A stretch of DNA of 64,000 nucleotides from NCBI GenBank assembly GCA_964546955.1, contig CAZJLP010000006.1, positions 1 to 64,000 on the forward strand, in the 5' to 3' direction. Positions within the stretch are counted from its first letter, which is position 1. Each line of letters begins with the position of its first letter. The notes under the pieces are model-generated. The model was not told where the DNA came from and did not search any database. It was given only the letters and a program-made list of their open reading frames with translations. Source of the DNA: CAZJLP01 sp964546955. GTDB taxonomy: Bacteria > Verrucomicrobiota > Verrucomicrobiia > Opitutales > Opitutaceae. Of this stretch, positions 32,587 through 44,000 are shown piece by piece. The position numbers and the translations under genes were made by a program.

Positions 32587-32963
32587 GCCGTGGCCTTTCG
32601 TTCGGCCCATCGAACCACCGCCGTGAGCACCATCATAATGGCCACCAACAGGAACAACAGTACCGCCATTGCGGGCGCCGCCTCGGTCCGGTTTCGAGCC
32701 ACCGCATTGCGATCGGGAATCATCGATTCGAGCGCTCCCACCGATCCCACGGCAACGTAGACTTTGGTCCACTCCTGCTTGAACTCGTCGACGTGCGACT
32801 TCATCGGCAGTCTGCTCAGCGGGGAGCTGGGCCGTTGCGCAGGGGCTCCCGACTTCTTGCCGCTCGGATCGGTAAACGACGTGAGGTCTCCCACGTGATA
32901 CAGCGTCAAGATAATGACGGCCATTCCAGCCAACACGATCGAAACAAAACGAAACAAAGTCAT
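32583..32963 (-). CDS. Small two-helix membrane protein
   Basis: The ATG at 32961-32963 gives 126 residues; a GTG at 33002 is a less likely start. One membrane helix lies at the N-terminus (FRFVSIVLAGMAVIILTLYHV) and one near the C-terminus (AMAVLLFLLVAIMMVLTAVV), with about 70 soluble residues between. No family is recognised. It overlaps the GYF-domain gene by four bases, so the two products probably work together at the membrane. Confidence 0.65.
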   Translation of the reverse strand: MTLFRFVSIVLAGMAVIILTLYHVGDLTSFTDPSGKKSGAPAQRPSSPLSRLPMKSHVDEFKQEWTKVYVAVGSVGALESMIPDRNAVARNRTEAAPAMAVLLFLLVAIMMVLTAVVRWAERKATA

Positions 32964-33050
32964 AGATAGCGACGCGGGGCCATGGACAGCTGGATCAGCC
33001 ACGAATAGACGCCCGGGCAGAGGAACTCAAAGCAAAACGGAACACCAGAA

Positions 33051-33199
33051 GTAGCGAGTAGTGGGTAGCGAGTAGAAATACCTTCATAGGATTCCAACGA
33101 AGGGTTGCCAGTCAGGTGGGTCCAGTGGGGCGGAACAGTATTCCGAATACTGCTGCCGTGTTTTCTACTCGCTACTCGCTACCCGCTACCCGCTACTTC
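33051..33199. repeat. Palindromic heptamer repeat element, GTAGCGR type
   Basis: The left arm, 33051-33078, is GTAGCGA, GTAGTGG, GTAGCGA, GTAGAAA. The right arm, 33165-33199, is CTACTCG, CTACTCG, CTACCCG, CTACCCG, CTACTTC. The similarity continues outward (GGAACAC before the left arm, GTGTTC after the right arm). The loop of 86 bases contains a perfect dyad CAGTATTC-C-GAATACTG (33137-33153). The right arm ends five bases before the proposed lipB start. Confidence 0.88.
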
Positions 33200-33203
33200 C
33201 CCT

Positions 33204-33899
33204 GTGTTCTCCGCGTCCCCCGACCCTTTCGCCCAGCCCGCGCCTGCGCCTCGTACCATTGATTGGGGTCGCACGGTTTATGAGTCAGCGCGCACCCAAC
33301 AGGAGGAATGGGTCAGTCGCCGCCTGGCCGGGGAGGTCGGCGATACGCTCATCTTCACCGAGCACGAACCGGTCTACACCTTGGGCGTGCGAAGCGGGGC
33401 GGAAAAGCACCTCGTGTGGGAGCCGGCTCAGCTCGCCCGCGCCGGAATCGATGTGGTAAAAACCAATCGAGGCGGGGATATCACCTATCACGGCCCCGGC
33501 CAGATTGTCGGATACCCAATCGTTAGCTTGGAGCACCGCAAAGACCTTCATGCGTATCTCCGTTTTCTCGAGCAGGTATTGATCAACACGCTGGGCACCC
33601 TTGGGCTTGTCGCGGCGCGCAATCCCGGCAAAACGGGAATTTGGCTCGGTCCCCGAAAGATCGCCGCGCTCGGGGTGGCCGTCCGACGGTGGGTCGCGTA
33701 TCACGGCTTTGCTCTCAATGTGAATACCGATCTCGCTCATTTCGGCGGCATCGTCCCCTGCGGGATCAGCGCCGCAGAAGGAACCGTTACCTCCCTGCAA
33801 GCCGAACTTGGCCGCGCGCTCGATCTCGCCGAAGTGAAAGCGGTTCTTGCTCGCGAATTCTGGTCCGAATGGATCCGGTTCTCCGAAGGTCGCGACTAG
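33204..33899 (+). CDS. lipB: Octanoyl-[acyl-carrier-protein]:protein N-octanoyltransferase
   Basis: The GTG at 33204 gives 231 residues. The upstream open frame to 33105 only translates the repeat element (the peptide LLATRYPLPAT), so it is unlikely to be protein. Family motifs are complete: TLGVRSG, RGGDITYHGPGQIVGYP, the lysine in GPRKIAALGVAVRRWV, HGFALNVNTDL and the catalytic cysteine in GIVPCGI. The enzyme moves octanoate from ACP to lipoyl domains in the first step of de novo lipoate assembly. It is followed 110 bases later by lipA, the second step. Confidence 0.93.
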   Translation: MFSASPDPFAQPAPAPRTIDWGRTVYESARTQQEEWVSRRLAGEVGDTLIFTEHEPVYTLGVRSGAEKHLVWEPAQLARAGIDVVKTNRGGDITYHGPGQIVGYPIVSLEHRKDLHAYLRFLEQVLINTLGTLGLVAARNPGKTGIWLGPRKIAALGVAVRRWVAYHGFALNVNTDLAHFGGIVPCGISAAEGTVTSLQAELGRALDLAEVKAVLAREFWSEWIRFSEGRD

Positions 33900-34009
33900 G
33901 GAGGATAGTCTCGAGTCCCCGAGCTCACGCTGCTGATTGTCCTGCAGCGGCTTGAGATTGGAGCAAAATTAGCGTGGATTAGCGCCTCAACCTGTTTTTG
34001 TATCTTCCG

Positions 34010-34906
<897 letters not shown>

Positions 34907-34986
34907 CGCCCGAGCGCTCCGCCGCCCGTGCAGCGGCGAGCGCCAGCTAGTTTGGAAAGGCCGCGTCCGCTAAGGCCCGCGCGGCG

Positions 34987-35934
34987 CTATCCGCGCTGTT
35001 CGGCGTGTCCGAATACGTACCCCCGCATCGTCCCCAGCACGCCCTTGTCATAGGCAGCAAGGACAGAACGAAAATAGGCGGCCTGTGTGGCGTCTCCAGC
35101 CGCTTGGTACGCGTCGATCGCCTCGTCGACTTCCTCCGTCGTAACGTACGCGGCGAACATTTGACGGCTGGAGCCTCCCACTCGATTCAAGAGCGAATAA
35201 AACAACCGGCTGTTCTCCCACCCGATCGCGCCAAACAAACGCACTTCCAAAACCGCGTGCTCGAAAGCCACTCCCTCGAGATCGCCCTGAGCCGCGCGCC
35301 AAAGATCGAACACGACATGCCGCAGAAACTGCGGCGTTTCTCTCGGCAAGTTGTGTTTCCTCCCGGCGATGCCGTCATACCACGCTTGAATCCCGTCGTA
35401 GTCGCTCGCCGTGCAAGCCGCCCTCAATTTGGAAATTTCCAGGAATTCAAGGAGTCCGTGCGGCATTTCACGGTGAAAGGAAAGGATGGCCCTGACTTGC
35501 AGCGGATCCGCGATATGGGGTTTGATGCCTGCTTCCGCCCGCTCCTGTGCCTCGCAAAAATCCGCGATCTCGTGCGGCCGCGCTTTCCATAAAAGAAAAA
35601 GGCGCCTAAAAAGCGTAAACACATTCTCTACGTCGGTCGCGCGCAGGCGACGTCGAGCCGCGCCAGCGTGCCGGCCGCCAATATCGTAGAGCCGGGCGAG
35701 CGCCTGCAGAGCGGCCTTCCGGTCGCTCAGCTCTCGTTCTTTTTCCCCTGGTTCGAGTGCCTGCATCGGGCCGAACCAGCGATTGAAGACGGAGCAGATC
35801 ACGGTTTCATCCCGCGTCCTTTCGGCCTCTCCTTCCTGATCCGGATTCGACGTGGCCAAACCCCGCGGACAAAGCGACGATAAGTCGCTCAGTCCAAGAC
35901 CGTTGGAAGGAGTGCCTGGAGCGGGATTAGACAC
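34987..35934 (-). CDS. Hypothetical helical protein, 315 aa
   Basis: The start is a GTG at 35934; an internal ATG at 35766 is an alternative, since the first 50 residues are low in structure. The product is soluble and mostly helical. Recognisable pieces are WKARPHEIADFCEAQERAEAG, FEHAVLEVRLFGAIGWENSRLFYSLLNRVGG, MFAAYVTTEEVDEAIDAYQAAG and YFRSVLAAYDKG. The end resembles small DMP19-type helical domains, but the match is loose. It has no signal peptide and no operon partner, and it is convergent with lipA. Confidence 0.65.
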   Translation of the reverse strand: MSNPAPGTPSNGLGLSDLSSLCPRGLATSNPDQEGEAERTRDETVICSVFNRWFGPMQALEPGEKERELSDRKAALQALARLYDIGGRHAGAARRRLRATDVENVFTLFRRLFLLWKARPHEIADFCEAQERAEAGIKPHIADPLQVRAILSFHREMPHGLLEFLEISKLRAACTASDYDGIQAWYDGIAGRKHNLPRETPQFLRHVVFDLWRAAQGDLEGVAFEHAVLEVRLFGAIGWENSRLFYSLLNRVGGSSRQMFAAYVTTEEVDEAIDAYQAAGDATQAAYFRSVLAAYDKGVLGTMRGYVFGHAEQRG

Positions 35935-36140
35935 CCCTTGATCCCATACAAAACCATCGGCGCTGGCAATGAGTTTACAAAGCGCGCCGGCACTATTACG
36001 CCCGCTTGGTGGAGAACGCTCTCGGCTCGGGATGCCCGGCCACCACAGCCCGCGACGTCACCACGGCCGTCCGCTTTGGAGACCGCACTTCGCATTGTAA
36101 TAGGCCCGCTCTCGGCGGCGTTGTATAAAGGTCCCGCACC

Positions 36141-36347
36141 ATGATCGCCCTCTCCGCTTGGATGAAGCAGTACAAGATCACCCCGATGACCCTCGGCATT
36201 GTTCTGGGCATCGTGTTCGGTGTCGCCATCGACCGGCTGTCGCTTGGAATCGCCCTCGGCGCAGGCCTTGCCTTCTTGTTTATGAAACAGGCCAAAAAAG
36301 CGGATATATCGCCTCGGGACCCCGCAAGCAACCCGTCTCCGGAGTAG
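36141..36347 (+). CDS. Small membrane protein, 68 aa
   Basis: An AAAGGT box lies about ten bases before the ATG. The protein has two closely spaced membrane helices (PMTLGIVLGIVFGVAI and LGIALGAGLAFLFM) joined by DRLS, a helical hairpin with glycine-rich faces, and a polar, Pro-rich tail. No family is recognised. It lies 79 bases upstream of an aldo/keto reductase gene in the same direction. Confidence 0.7.
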   Translation: MIALSAWMKQYKITPMTLGIVLGIVFGVAIDRLSLGIALGAGLAFLFMKQAKKADISPRDPASNPSPE

Positions 36348-36426
36348 CGGATGGTTCAAAACGCGCTGAAGTGCTCGGCGCGTGCTTGCTTGCGGAATCT
36401 CCAGGCACGCCTTCCTTAAGAGCGCG

Positions 36427-37371
36427 ATGGACCGCGCCATCATATCTCGCCGCGACGCTTTCCGCCTTTTCGGAATCGGGGCGGCGGCGCTTTTGCAACG
36501 GTCCGCGGTAACGCGCGATTTTGACGCAACCTCTTCGCCCCCTCGCCCCGCGATGCTCACCCGGACTATTTCCTCCGCGCAGGAAACCCTACCGGTAATC
36601 GGCTTGGGCACGTGGCAGACGTTTGATGCCGTTGCGCCGGTCGATCTCGCCCGTCTCGGCGAGATCTTGGCAACCTTTGCAGAGCTCGGCGGTCGCGTCA
36701 TCGACTCCTCCCCCATGTACGGACGATCCGAGGAAGTAGTCGGACAACTCCTCACAAAAGCCGGCCTGCGCTCCCGCCTTTTTGTCGCAACAAAGGTTTG
36801 GATCGACGGGCGCCAAGCGGGAATCGAGCAGATGGAAACGTCCCTGCAAAAGCTCGCCGCGGACCCGATCGATCTGCTGCAAGTGCACAATCTCGTCGAT
36901 GTCCGAACTCATCTCGAAACGCTCCGCGCCTGGAAACGCGAAGGGCGCGTCCGCTACCTTGGAGTCACGCACTACACGGCGTCACAGCACAACGCCGTCG
37001 CCAAACTGGTGGAGACCGAGTCGCTCGACTTTATTCAGATCAACTATTCCGCGGCCGAACGAGAAGCGGAGCGAACGCTGTTGCCGCTGGCTCGGGACCG
37101 CGGCGTTGCGGTGATCGCGAACCGCCCTTTCGCGGGAGGCGAGATCTTCCGGCGGCTGCGGACCCGCGCCCTGCCCCCTTGGGCGGGCGAGATCGATTGC
37201 AAATCCTGGGCCCAACTCTTGCTGAAATTCATCATCGCACACCCCGCGATCACGTGTGCGATACCCGCGACCGACAAGATAGAGCATCTCCGCGAAAACA
37301 TGGCCGCAGGCCGGGGAGCATTGCCGGATGAGAGGATGCGGGAAAAAATTGCGGAAGCGGTGACAGGATGA
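36427..37371 (+). CDS. Aldo/keto reductase with Tat-like N-terminus
   Basis: The ATG at 36427 gives 314 residues and places SRRDAFRLFGIGAAALL near the N-terminus, a twin-arginine-type export signal. The catalytic tetrad of the family is present: Asp in VIDSSPMYGRS, Tyr in the same segment, Lys in VATKVW and His in LQVHNLVDV. IGLGTWQTFD marks the first strand. It is an NADPH-dependent oxidoreductase by family; an exported form would need an unusual cofactor supply, so the signal may be non-functional or the protein membrane-tethered. Substrate unknown. Confidence 0.85.
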   Translation: MDRAIISRRDAFRLFGIGAAALLQRSAVTRDFDATSSPPRPAMLTRTISSAQETLPVIGLGTWQTFDAVAPVDLARLGEILATFAELGGRVIDSSPMYGRSEEVVGQLLTKAGLRSRLFVATKVWIDGRQAGIEQMETSLQKLAADPIDLLQVHNLVDVRTHLETLRAWKREGRVRYLGVTHYTASQHNAVAKLVETESLDFIQINYSAAEREAERTLLPLARDRGVAVIANRPFAGGEIFRRLRTRALPPWAGEIDCKSWAQLLLKFIIAHPAITCAIPATDKIEHLRENMAAGRGALPDERMREKIAEAVTG

Positions 37372-37461
37372 CGCCGCCCGAGCTGTGTCTTTTTCGACCG
37401 TCCGACTAGGGCGTTGCGCGGCGCAGCCCGGTCGCCAGGATTGTTTCGTGGCCGCGCGCGT

Positions 37462-37885
37462 ATGAAATCTTGCTTACAGCCCATCGGATTTATCCTCGTC
37501 GGATTGTTGCTCTCAGGCTGCGCCGGTTTCAAAACAGGAACCCATCGGCAGCTCCTTTCGAGCAACGGCGGCTTTTCATCGCCAGGGCCACTATCTGCGT
37601 GATTTCATCGTGAAGATCACGACCGCGTGGGAAGACCGCAGAAAAAAGCTTCCGCAACCTGAACACGCCACGGCCGTGACCCTTCAAATGGTTCTCACCG
37701 CAGCGGGAGAGGTCACGAATATCGAGGTGATCAAAAAGCCCGATCATCAGGAGGTCGTCGACGCGTGCCTCCTTGCTCTCACCAGCCAAACGCCTTTTCC
37801 CAAGTGGACAGAAGCCATGAAGAGCGAGCTCGGCTCTGAACAGAAGATTGAGCTGATATTCCACGGGAATCCGCCGAAGGAATAA
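37462..37885 (+). pseudogene. Lipoprotein with TonB-C-like domain, interrupted by a 1-base frameshift
   Basis: The ATG at 37462 begins a good lipoprotein signal (IGFILVGLLLSGC). The frame stops at 37602 (TGA). A second frame covers 37610-37885 and extends upstream as AFHRQGHYLRDFIV. Removing one T from the TTTT run at about 37573-37576 joins them into one protein of about 140 residues. The second part (TLQMVLTAAGEVTNIEVIKK, CLLALTSQTPFPKW) resembles TonB C-terminal/energy-transducer modules. It may be a sequencing error, a phase-variable gene or a pseudogene. Confidence 0.7.
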
Positions 37886-38071
37886 GACCCTCGCATCCAC
37901 AACATTGCGAGCGGCGCGCAGAAGGACACCAGCAGGTCGGTCTCTTCGCAGCGCGGAATTTAGTCTTGTTTTAGCGACGGCATTAGACCCGAATTCGGCG
38001 TCCATTGGCTTCAAGTTCCGTACTGAAGCCGTCCAGCTCCTAACCTGATCGTTTTTCCGGTCCACCTTCCC

Positions 38072-41000
38072 ATGTCTACGAGATCCTCTCGTTCATTCGT
38101 AAGTCGTTGCTTTTCAACTACGTTATTTGCGCTGGGGTTCGCGTTCGCGACCCACGCGATCGCCGTGACGACCGTCACTCCCACGACCAAGGAAGTCGGC
38201 GCCGGTCGTGTGGCCTATCAGATCCTTGTTAACGATACCGCGGCGTGGACTGCCTCGAGCGACTCTGCCTGGGCCACGGTTTCCGCGGCCAGCGGTGCGC
38301 TCGACAGCAACCTCGAGATTTTCGTGCAACCGAACGCGACTGGTGCGGACCGCACTGCGCAAATTACGATCGGCACCCAGGTGCACACGATCACTCAACG
38401 CGCGGCTAGCGTCGGCCTCCGCGAAGTGTGGGCCTTTGGCAATGACGAGGATGGCCGGCTTGGCGCCAACCGCCTGTTGCGGCGCCTCCTTCCGGGATCA
38501 GCTCAAACCGGAATCGTTTCGGTCTCAGCCGGAAGAAATCACATGGGCATGATCAAAACGGACGGTACACTGTGGATGGTTGGCTACAACGCCTTCGGCC
38601 AATTGGGTGACAACACGACTACGGATCGCAGCGCCCCTTTTCAGCTCTCGACGAACGTCAGCGCGGTCTCGGCGGGCGACATTCATACCTTGTACTTGAA
38701 AACGGACGGGACTCTCTGGGCGTTCGGCTCCAACACCACGGGCGCGCTTGGCGATGGCACAACATCTTCGCGCCGAATTCCCGTCCAAATTGCAACGGGC
38801 GTCGCAGCTATTGCCGCCGGCAACCGTCACAGCCTCTTCGTGAAAACCGACGGAACTCTTTGGGCGGTTGGACAAAACACGAATGGTCAACTCGGAGATG
38901 GAACGACGACGAATCGCTTGCTCCCCGTTCAGGTCGCAACCGGTGTCTCCTCCGTCGCCGCAGGCGCCAACCACAGTCTCTATATCAAGACAGACGGCAC
39001 GCTTTGGGGCATGGGATCCAACTCGAGTGGTCAGCTCGGTGACAACACCATCGTCAATCGTCCCACTGCCATTCAAATCGCCACCAACGTAGCCTCGGCA
39101 GCGGGTGGCGGGCTCCACACAGTATTCGTCAAAAACGACGCGACGCTTTGGGCAATCGGCAGCAATACCCGGGGTCAACTCGGAGATGGAACCACCACCC
39201 AACGGCGCCTACCGGTACAAGTGGCAACCGCTGTGGCTTNNNNNNNNNNCGCCATCGCGGGCGATTCTCACACGCTCTATGTCAAGACCGATGGCACCGC
39301 TTGGGCGAACGGCGACAACAGCGAGGGCCAGCTCGGCGATGGCACGACCGCCAATCGTTCGACTGCGGTTCAAGTCGGCACCGGAGTCTCCCGCGTCGAA
39401 GCCGGCAACGATCATTCGGCGTTGGTCGCTACTGACGGTTCGCTGCGTACGGTTGGTTCAGATTCTAATGGGCAATTGGCAATCGGTTCCGCCCTTCATC
39501 GCTCGTTGCCAACGCAGGCGGCGAGCGGCGCCCAAACGATTTCGGTCGCCCAAGACCACAGTGTTTACCTCGCCGCAGACGGAACGCTTTGGGGGTTTGG
39601 CAACAATACTCAGGGCGCCCTCGGAGTACCTACCACCGTACACCGCAGCAGCCCTGTCGCCATCGCAACCGGGGTCGCCGCGGCCGCCGCCGGGACCCGG
39701 ACTACCCACTATATAAAGACCGATGGCACCCTTTGGGCGCAGGGCCTCAATCTGTCCGGCCAACTCGGCGACGGCACGAACACGAGTCGTTCCACGGCGG
39801 TCCAGATCGCGACCGGGGTTGCGTCAATCGCAGGTGCCGGAGGAGGTCAGACCCTGTTTGTAAAGACCGATGGCACGCTCTGGGCGACGGGATCGAATGC
39901 CGACGGCCAACTGGGCGACGGCACCACGGTCGATCGCAACACGCCGATTCAGGTAGCGACTGGAGTCGCATTTGCCACGAACGGTCGTGAGCACAGTCTT
40001 TTCTTAAAGACGGACGGCACACTGTGGGGCATGGGCCGAAACACTTCCGGACAACTGGGAGATGGGACCTCGACGAGTCGCTCCACGCCGGTGCTAATCG
40101 CGTCCGGCGTGACCACCATGGCGGCGGGAACACTCCACTCTCTGTTTGTGAAGACTGACGGGACACTTTGGGGAATGGGTGGCAACGTCTTGGGGCAACT
40201 CGGCATCGGCACGTCGAGCAGTGTTCTCATCCCCGTCCAGATCGCTTCCGGTGTCGCTTCAGTTTCCGCTGGTTCCAGCACGTCAGCGTTCCTGAAAACG
40301 GATGGAACCGTCTGGGCCATGGGAAACAACACCATTGGCCAACTCGGCGACGGCTCGGCCACGGCCCGGTCAACGCCGGTTCAAGTGGCATCCAACGCAC
40401 AGGCGATCGCCTCAGCGTGGGAGCACACTCTGATCATTGCCACTGGCGACATTCGCGTCACAACAGCACTTCCTCAGGTCACGAGCTTCACGCCGTCTAA
40501 CCTGAACGCAGGAACCAACATCACGATCGAGGGCACGGGCTTTGTGAACGTCACCTCGGTCTCCTTCAATGGAGTCGCTGCCGCCAGCTTCACCGTCCTC
40601 TCGCCAACTCAGATCACCGCGGTGGTGCCCGACGTAGTGATCGCAAACGGCGCGATCACGGTGACGACGATGAACGGAAGCGGCTCGAGCGCCTCTAATT
40701 TTTCAGCCCAGCCCGTCATCACGGCTCAGCCAACCGATAAAACAGCTTACACCGGCCACTCGGCCGTCTTCATCGCTTCGGCTTCCGGTGTTCCTGCTCC
40801 CGCCTATCAGTGGAGCAAAGGCGGCATTCCCATCCCGGGTGCGACCTCCAACCGCCTTGCGTTCACCAACATTCAGGCCAGCGATGCCGGCACTTACTCG
40901 GTCACCGCCACCAACGCAACGGGTTCGGCAACGAGCGCGACAGTCACCCTCACGGTCCAAACCGCCGGCACCGGCACGGCATTGGAAATATTACCCGCCA

Positions 41001-44000
41001 CGAAAGAAGTGGGCGCAGGGCGCGTGGTCTACGGGCTCCAGGTGCGAAGCGATTCGGCTTGGACTTCCTCCAGCAATGCAAACTGGGCGGTCGTCTCGGC
41101 TTCAGCGGGAGCGCTCGAAGGGACGGTCGACATTGTCGTCGCGCCCAACACCACGGCATCAAATCGCACCGCCACCATCACGGTGGGAGGCCTCGCGCAC
41201 ACGGTTACGCAACGCGCCGCGGGCGCATCGCTGACCGAACTTTGGGCAACGGGCTTGGATAACTATGGCCAGCTCGGCGACGGCGCCATCGCCTGGCGGA
41301 GAATCCCCGCGCAGATCGACTCCAATGTCCGGGCGGTCGGCACGGGCGGCGCGACGACCTTCATCATCAAAAACGACGGCACATTGTGGGTCGCGGGCTC
41401 CAACACTTCTGGAGAAATCGGCGACGGCACCCTGACTCCTCGCCTGACACCGATCCAAATTGCGACCAATGTCGTCGCGGCTGACGGCGGTTCGGCGCAC
41501 ACCGCGTTCGTCAAAGGAGATGGCAGCCTTTGGACCGTTGGCAGCAACACCTCGGGACAACTCGGCGATGGCACGAACGTCGCGAAACTGACTCCGATTC
41601 AGGTGGACACAGGAGTTGTTTCCGTCGGAACGGGAAATTCGCATACCTTGTATTCGAAGAGCGACGGCACCCTGTGGGGCGTGGGCCTGAACTCGAGCGG
41701 CCAGCTCGGCGACGGCACCGTGACCACCCGCCTCTCTCCCGTACAGATCACGACAAACGTCAGCATGGTTGCGTCCGGCACCCAGCACGGCATTTTCCTA
41801 AAGACAGACGGCACCGTCTGGACCATGGGCGACAACACGGAAGGCCAATTGGGCGACGGCACCACGACCGATCGCAATTCCCCGATTCAAATCGCTACCG
41901 GTGCCCGCTACGTCACGTCGGGCTATCAATACAGCCTTTTCATCAAAAACGACAACACGCTCTGGATCACGGGCCGCAACCTCAACGGCCAGTACGGAAA
42001 CGGAACGACCGTTCGAAGCTTGGTACCGGTCCAGATCGCCACGGACGTTCAGATCGCTTACGCCGGTGCCGGTCAAACGCTCTTTGTCAAGACCGACGGA
42101 ACGCTCTGGGGCATGGGCTACAACATCTATGGCCAGCTCGGCAACGGATCCGCGGCGGATATTTATACTCCGGTGCTCATCGCGAGCAACGTTTCAACGA
42201 CGTTCGGCGGTGTCGCGACCAGCTCGACGCACTCGTTGTTCGTCAAGACCGACGGCTCTGCATGGGCGATGGGGTACGTCGGCCATGGCAGACTTGGGCC
42301 CGTGACAACGGAACGGCACTTGCCAGTTCAGATCGCGAGCCAGGTTAGCTCTTCGAGCGCCCATTATCAGAACATGGCATTCGTCAAGGCCGACGGATCG
42401 CTTTGGTCTCTCGGCGATAACGGCCGGGGAAACCCGGGCGACGGCACCAATACGCCTCGCAGCGTTCCCGTCTCAAGCGTCAACGGGGCGACCGCCGGCG
42501 CCGTCGGCACGAATCATTTGCTGGTGCTGAAAGCCGACGGAACCGTTTGGGCCGCCGGGGGCAACGAAGACGGACAGGTCGGCAACGGCACCACCGCCGA
42601 CCAAAAGGTGCTTTCCATGATCGCTTCAAACGTGACCAGCATCGCTGCCGGTGCCGATCAAAGCTTTTTTATCAAGAATGACGGCACCCTCTGGGCGTTC
42701 GGCAATAGCCTTTCCGGCCAGCTCGGCACCGGCTCGACCTCGGATCGCCTGCTTCCAGTTCAGGTTGCGACCGGCGTCAGCAAGGTGGCTTCCATGATGT
42801 CCCACACCGTCTTCGTGAAAACCGATGGCACTCTGTGGGGTATGGGCCTAAACTCGAGCGGACAGCTGGGCGACGGAACGACGACGAACCGTCTGACGCC
42901 CATTCAAATTGCAACCGGCGTGGTCATCGCTGCCGCTGGCACCGAACACACGGCGTATGTGAAAACCGACGGCACCCTTTGGGTCCTTGGCGGAAACACG
43001 TATGGACAACTCGGCGATGGCACTACCTCGAGCCGTCCTGCCGCGGTCCAAATCGCAACAGGTGTCGCCTCCGTATCCGCCGGAGAATATCATACGGCAT
43101 TCCTGAAAGCCGACGGTTCCTTGTGGTCCGTCGGACGCAATGCCAACGGACAGTTGGGCGACGGCACTAAAGTGGATCGCGTTAGCCCCGTTCAGATCGC
43201 CTCCAATGTGATCTCCGTCTCAGCCGGGTCCTATCTCACAACCTTCATCGCAAACGGTGAGAGTCGCGTCACCACGCTGGCTCCTCAGCTATCGTCCTAC
43301 ACCACCGCCGCGAGCGGTGCGGACACACTGCTCACCATCAACGGAGCCAACCTCTCGATCGCCACAGCCGTCTCGGTCGACGGCACCGCAGCCCTTGGCT
43401 ACTCGGTCGCTTCGCCATCTCAAATTGTCGCAACCATGCCCGGCGCGCTCGCGCTCACGGGGCGCACGCTGACGGTCACGACGGTCAACGGAACAGCGAC
43501 TCTGGTCCTCGCGGCGGCGCCTGCGATTTCGGCGCAACCGATCAGCCAAACCGTGTTCGCGACGCAAACCGCCGCCTTCTCAGTGAGCGCGGCAAGCTCA
43601 GTCGCCCCAAGTTATCAATGGCTCAAGGACGGCGTTCCGATCGCGGGGGAAACCGCCGCGACGCTGACCCTCGCCAACGTCGCGTCCTCGGCTGCCGGCA
43701 GCTATACGGTGACGGTCGCCAATGCAGGCGGCTCCGTCACAAGCAACGCGGCAACGCTGACGGTGAATCCATTCCCGGTCCCCACGATCTCCACCCAGCC
43801 CGCGAATCAAGCGGTGTTCGCGACCCAGACCGCAGTCTTCACGGTTGTCGCCACGAGCATGAGCACGCCCACCTATCAATGGCTCCGGAACGGTTCGCCC
43901 ATTAGCGGAGCGACCGCCGCCACGCTGACGCTCGCCAACGTCGCGCCCAGCGCCGCGGGCAACTATACCGTGGAAGTCACAAACCCGGGAGGAACGGTGA

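Noticed and set aside
33051..33199. CRISPR array or simple microsatellite
   Set aside because: The 7-base words are contiguous without spacers, vary at fixed positions and face a complementary arm, unlike CRISPR arrays or a drifting microsatellite.
35889..36890. 333-codon minus-strand frame
   Set aside because: It overlaps the aldo/keto reductase and the small membrane protein on the other strand and has no recognisable domain.
38400..43260. CRISPR-like direct repeats of about 144 bases
   Set aside because: The periodicity is caused by coding RCC1 repeats; the units are adjacent, diverged and translated, with no unique spacers.
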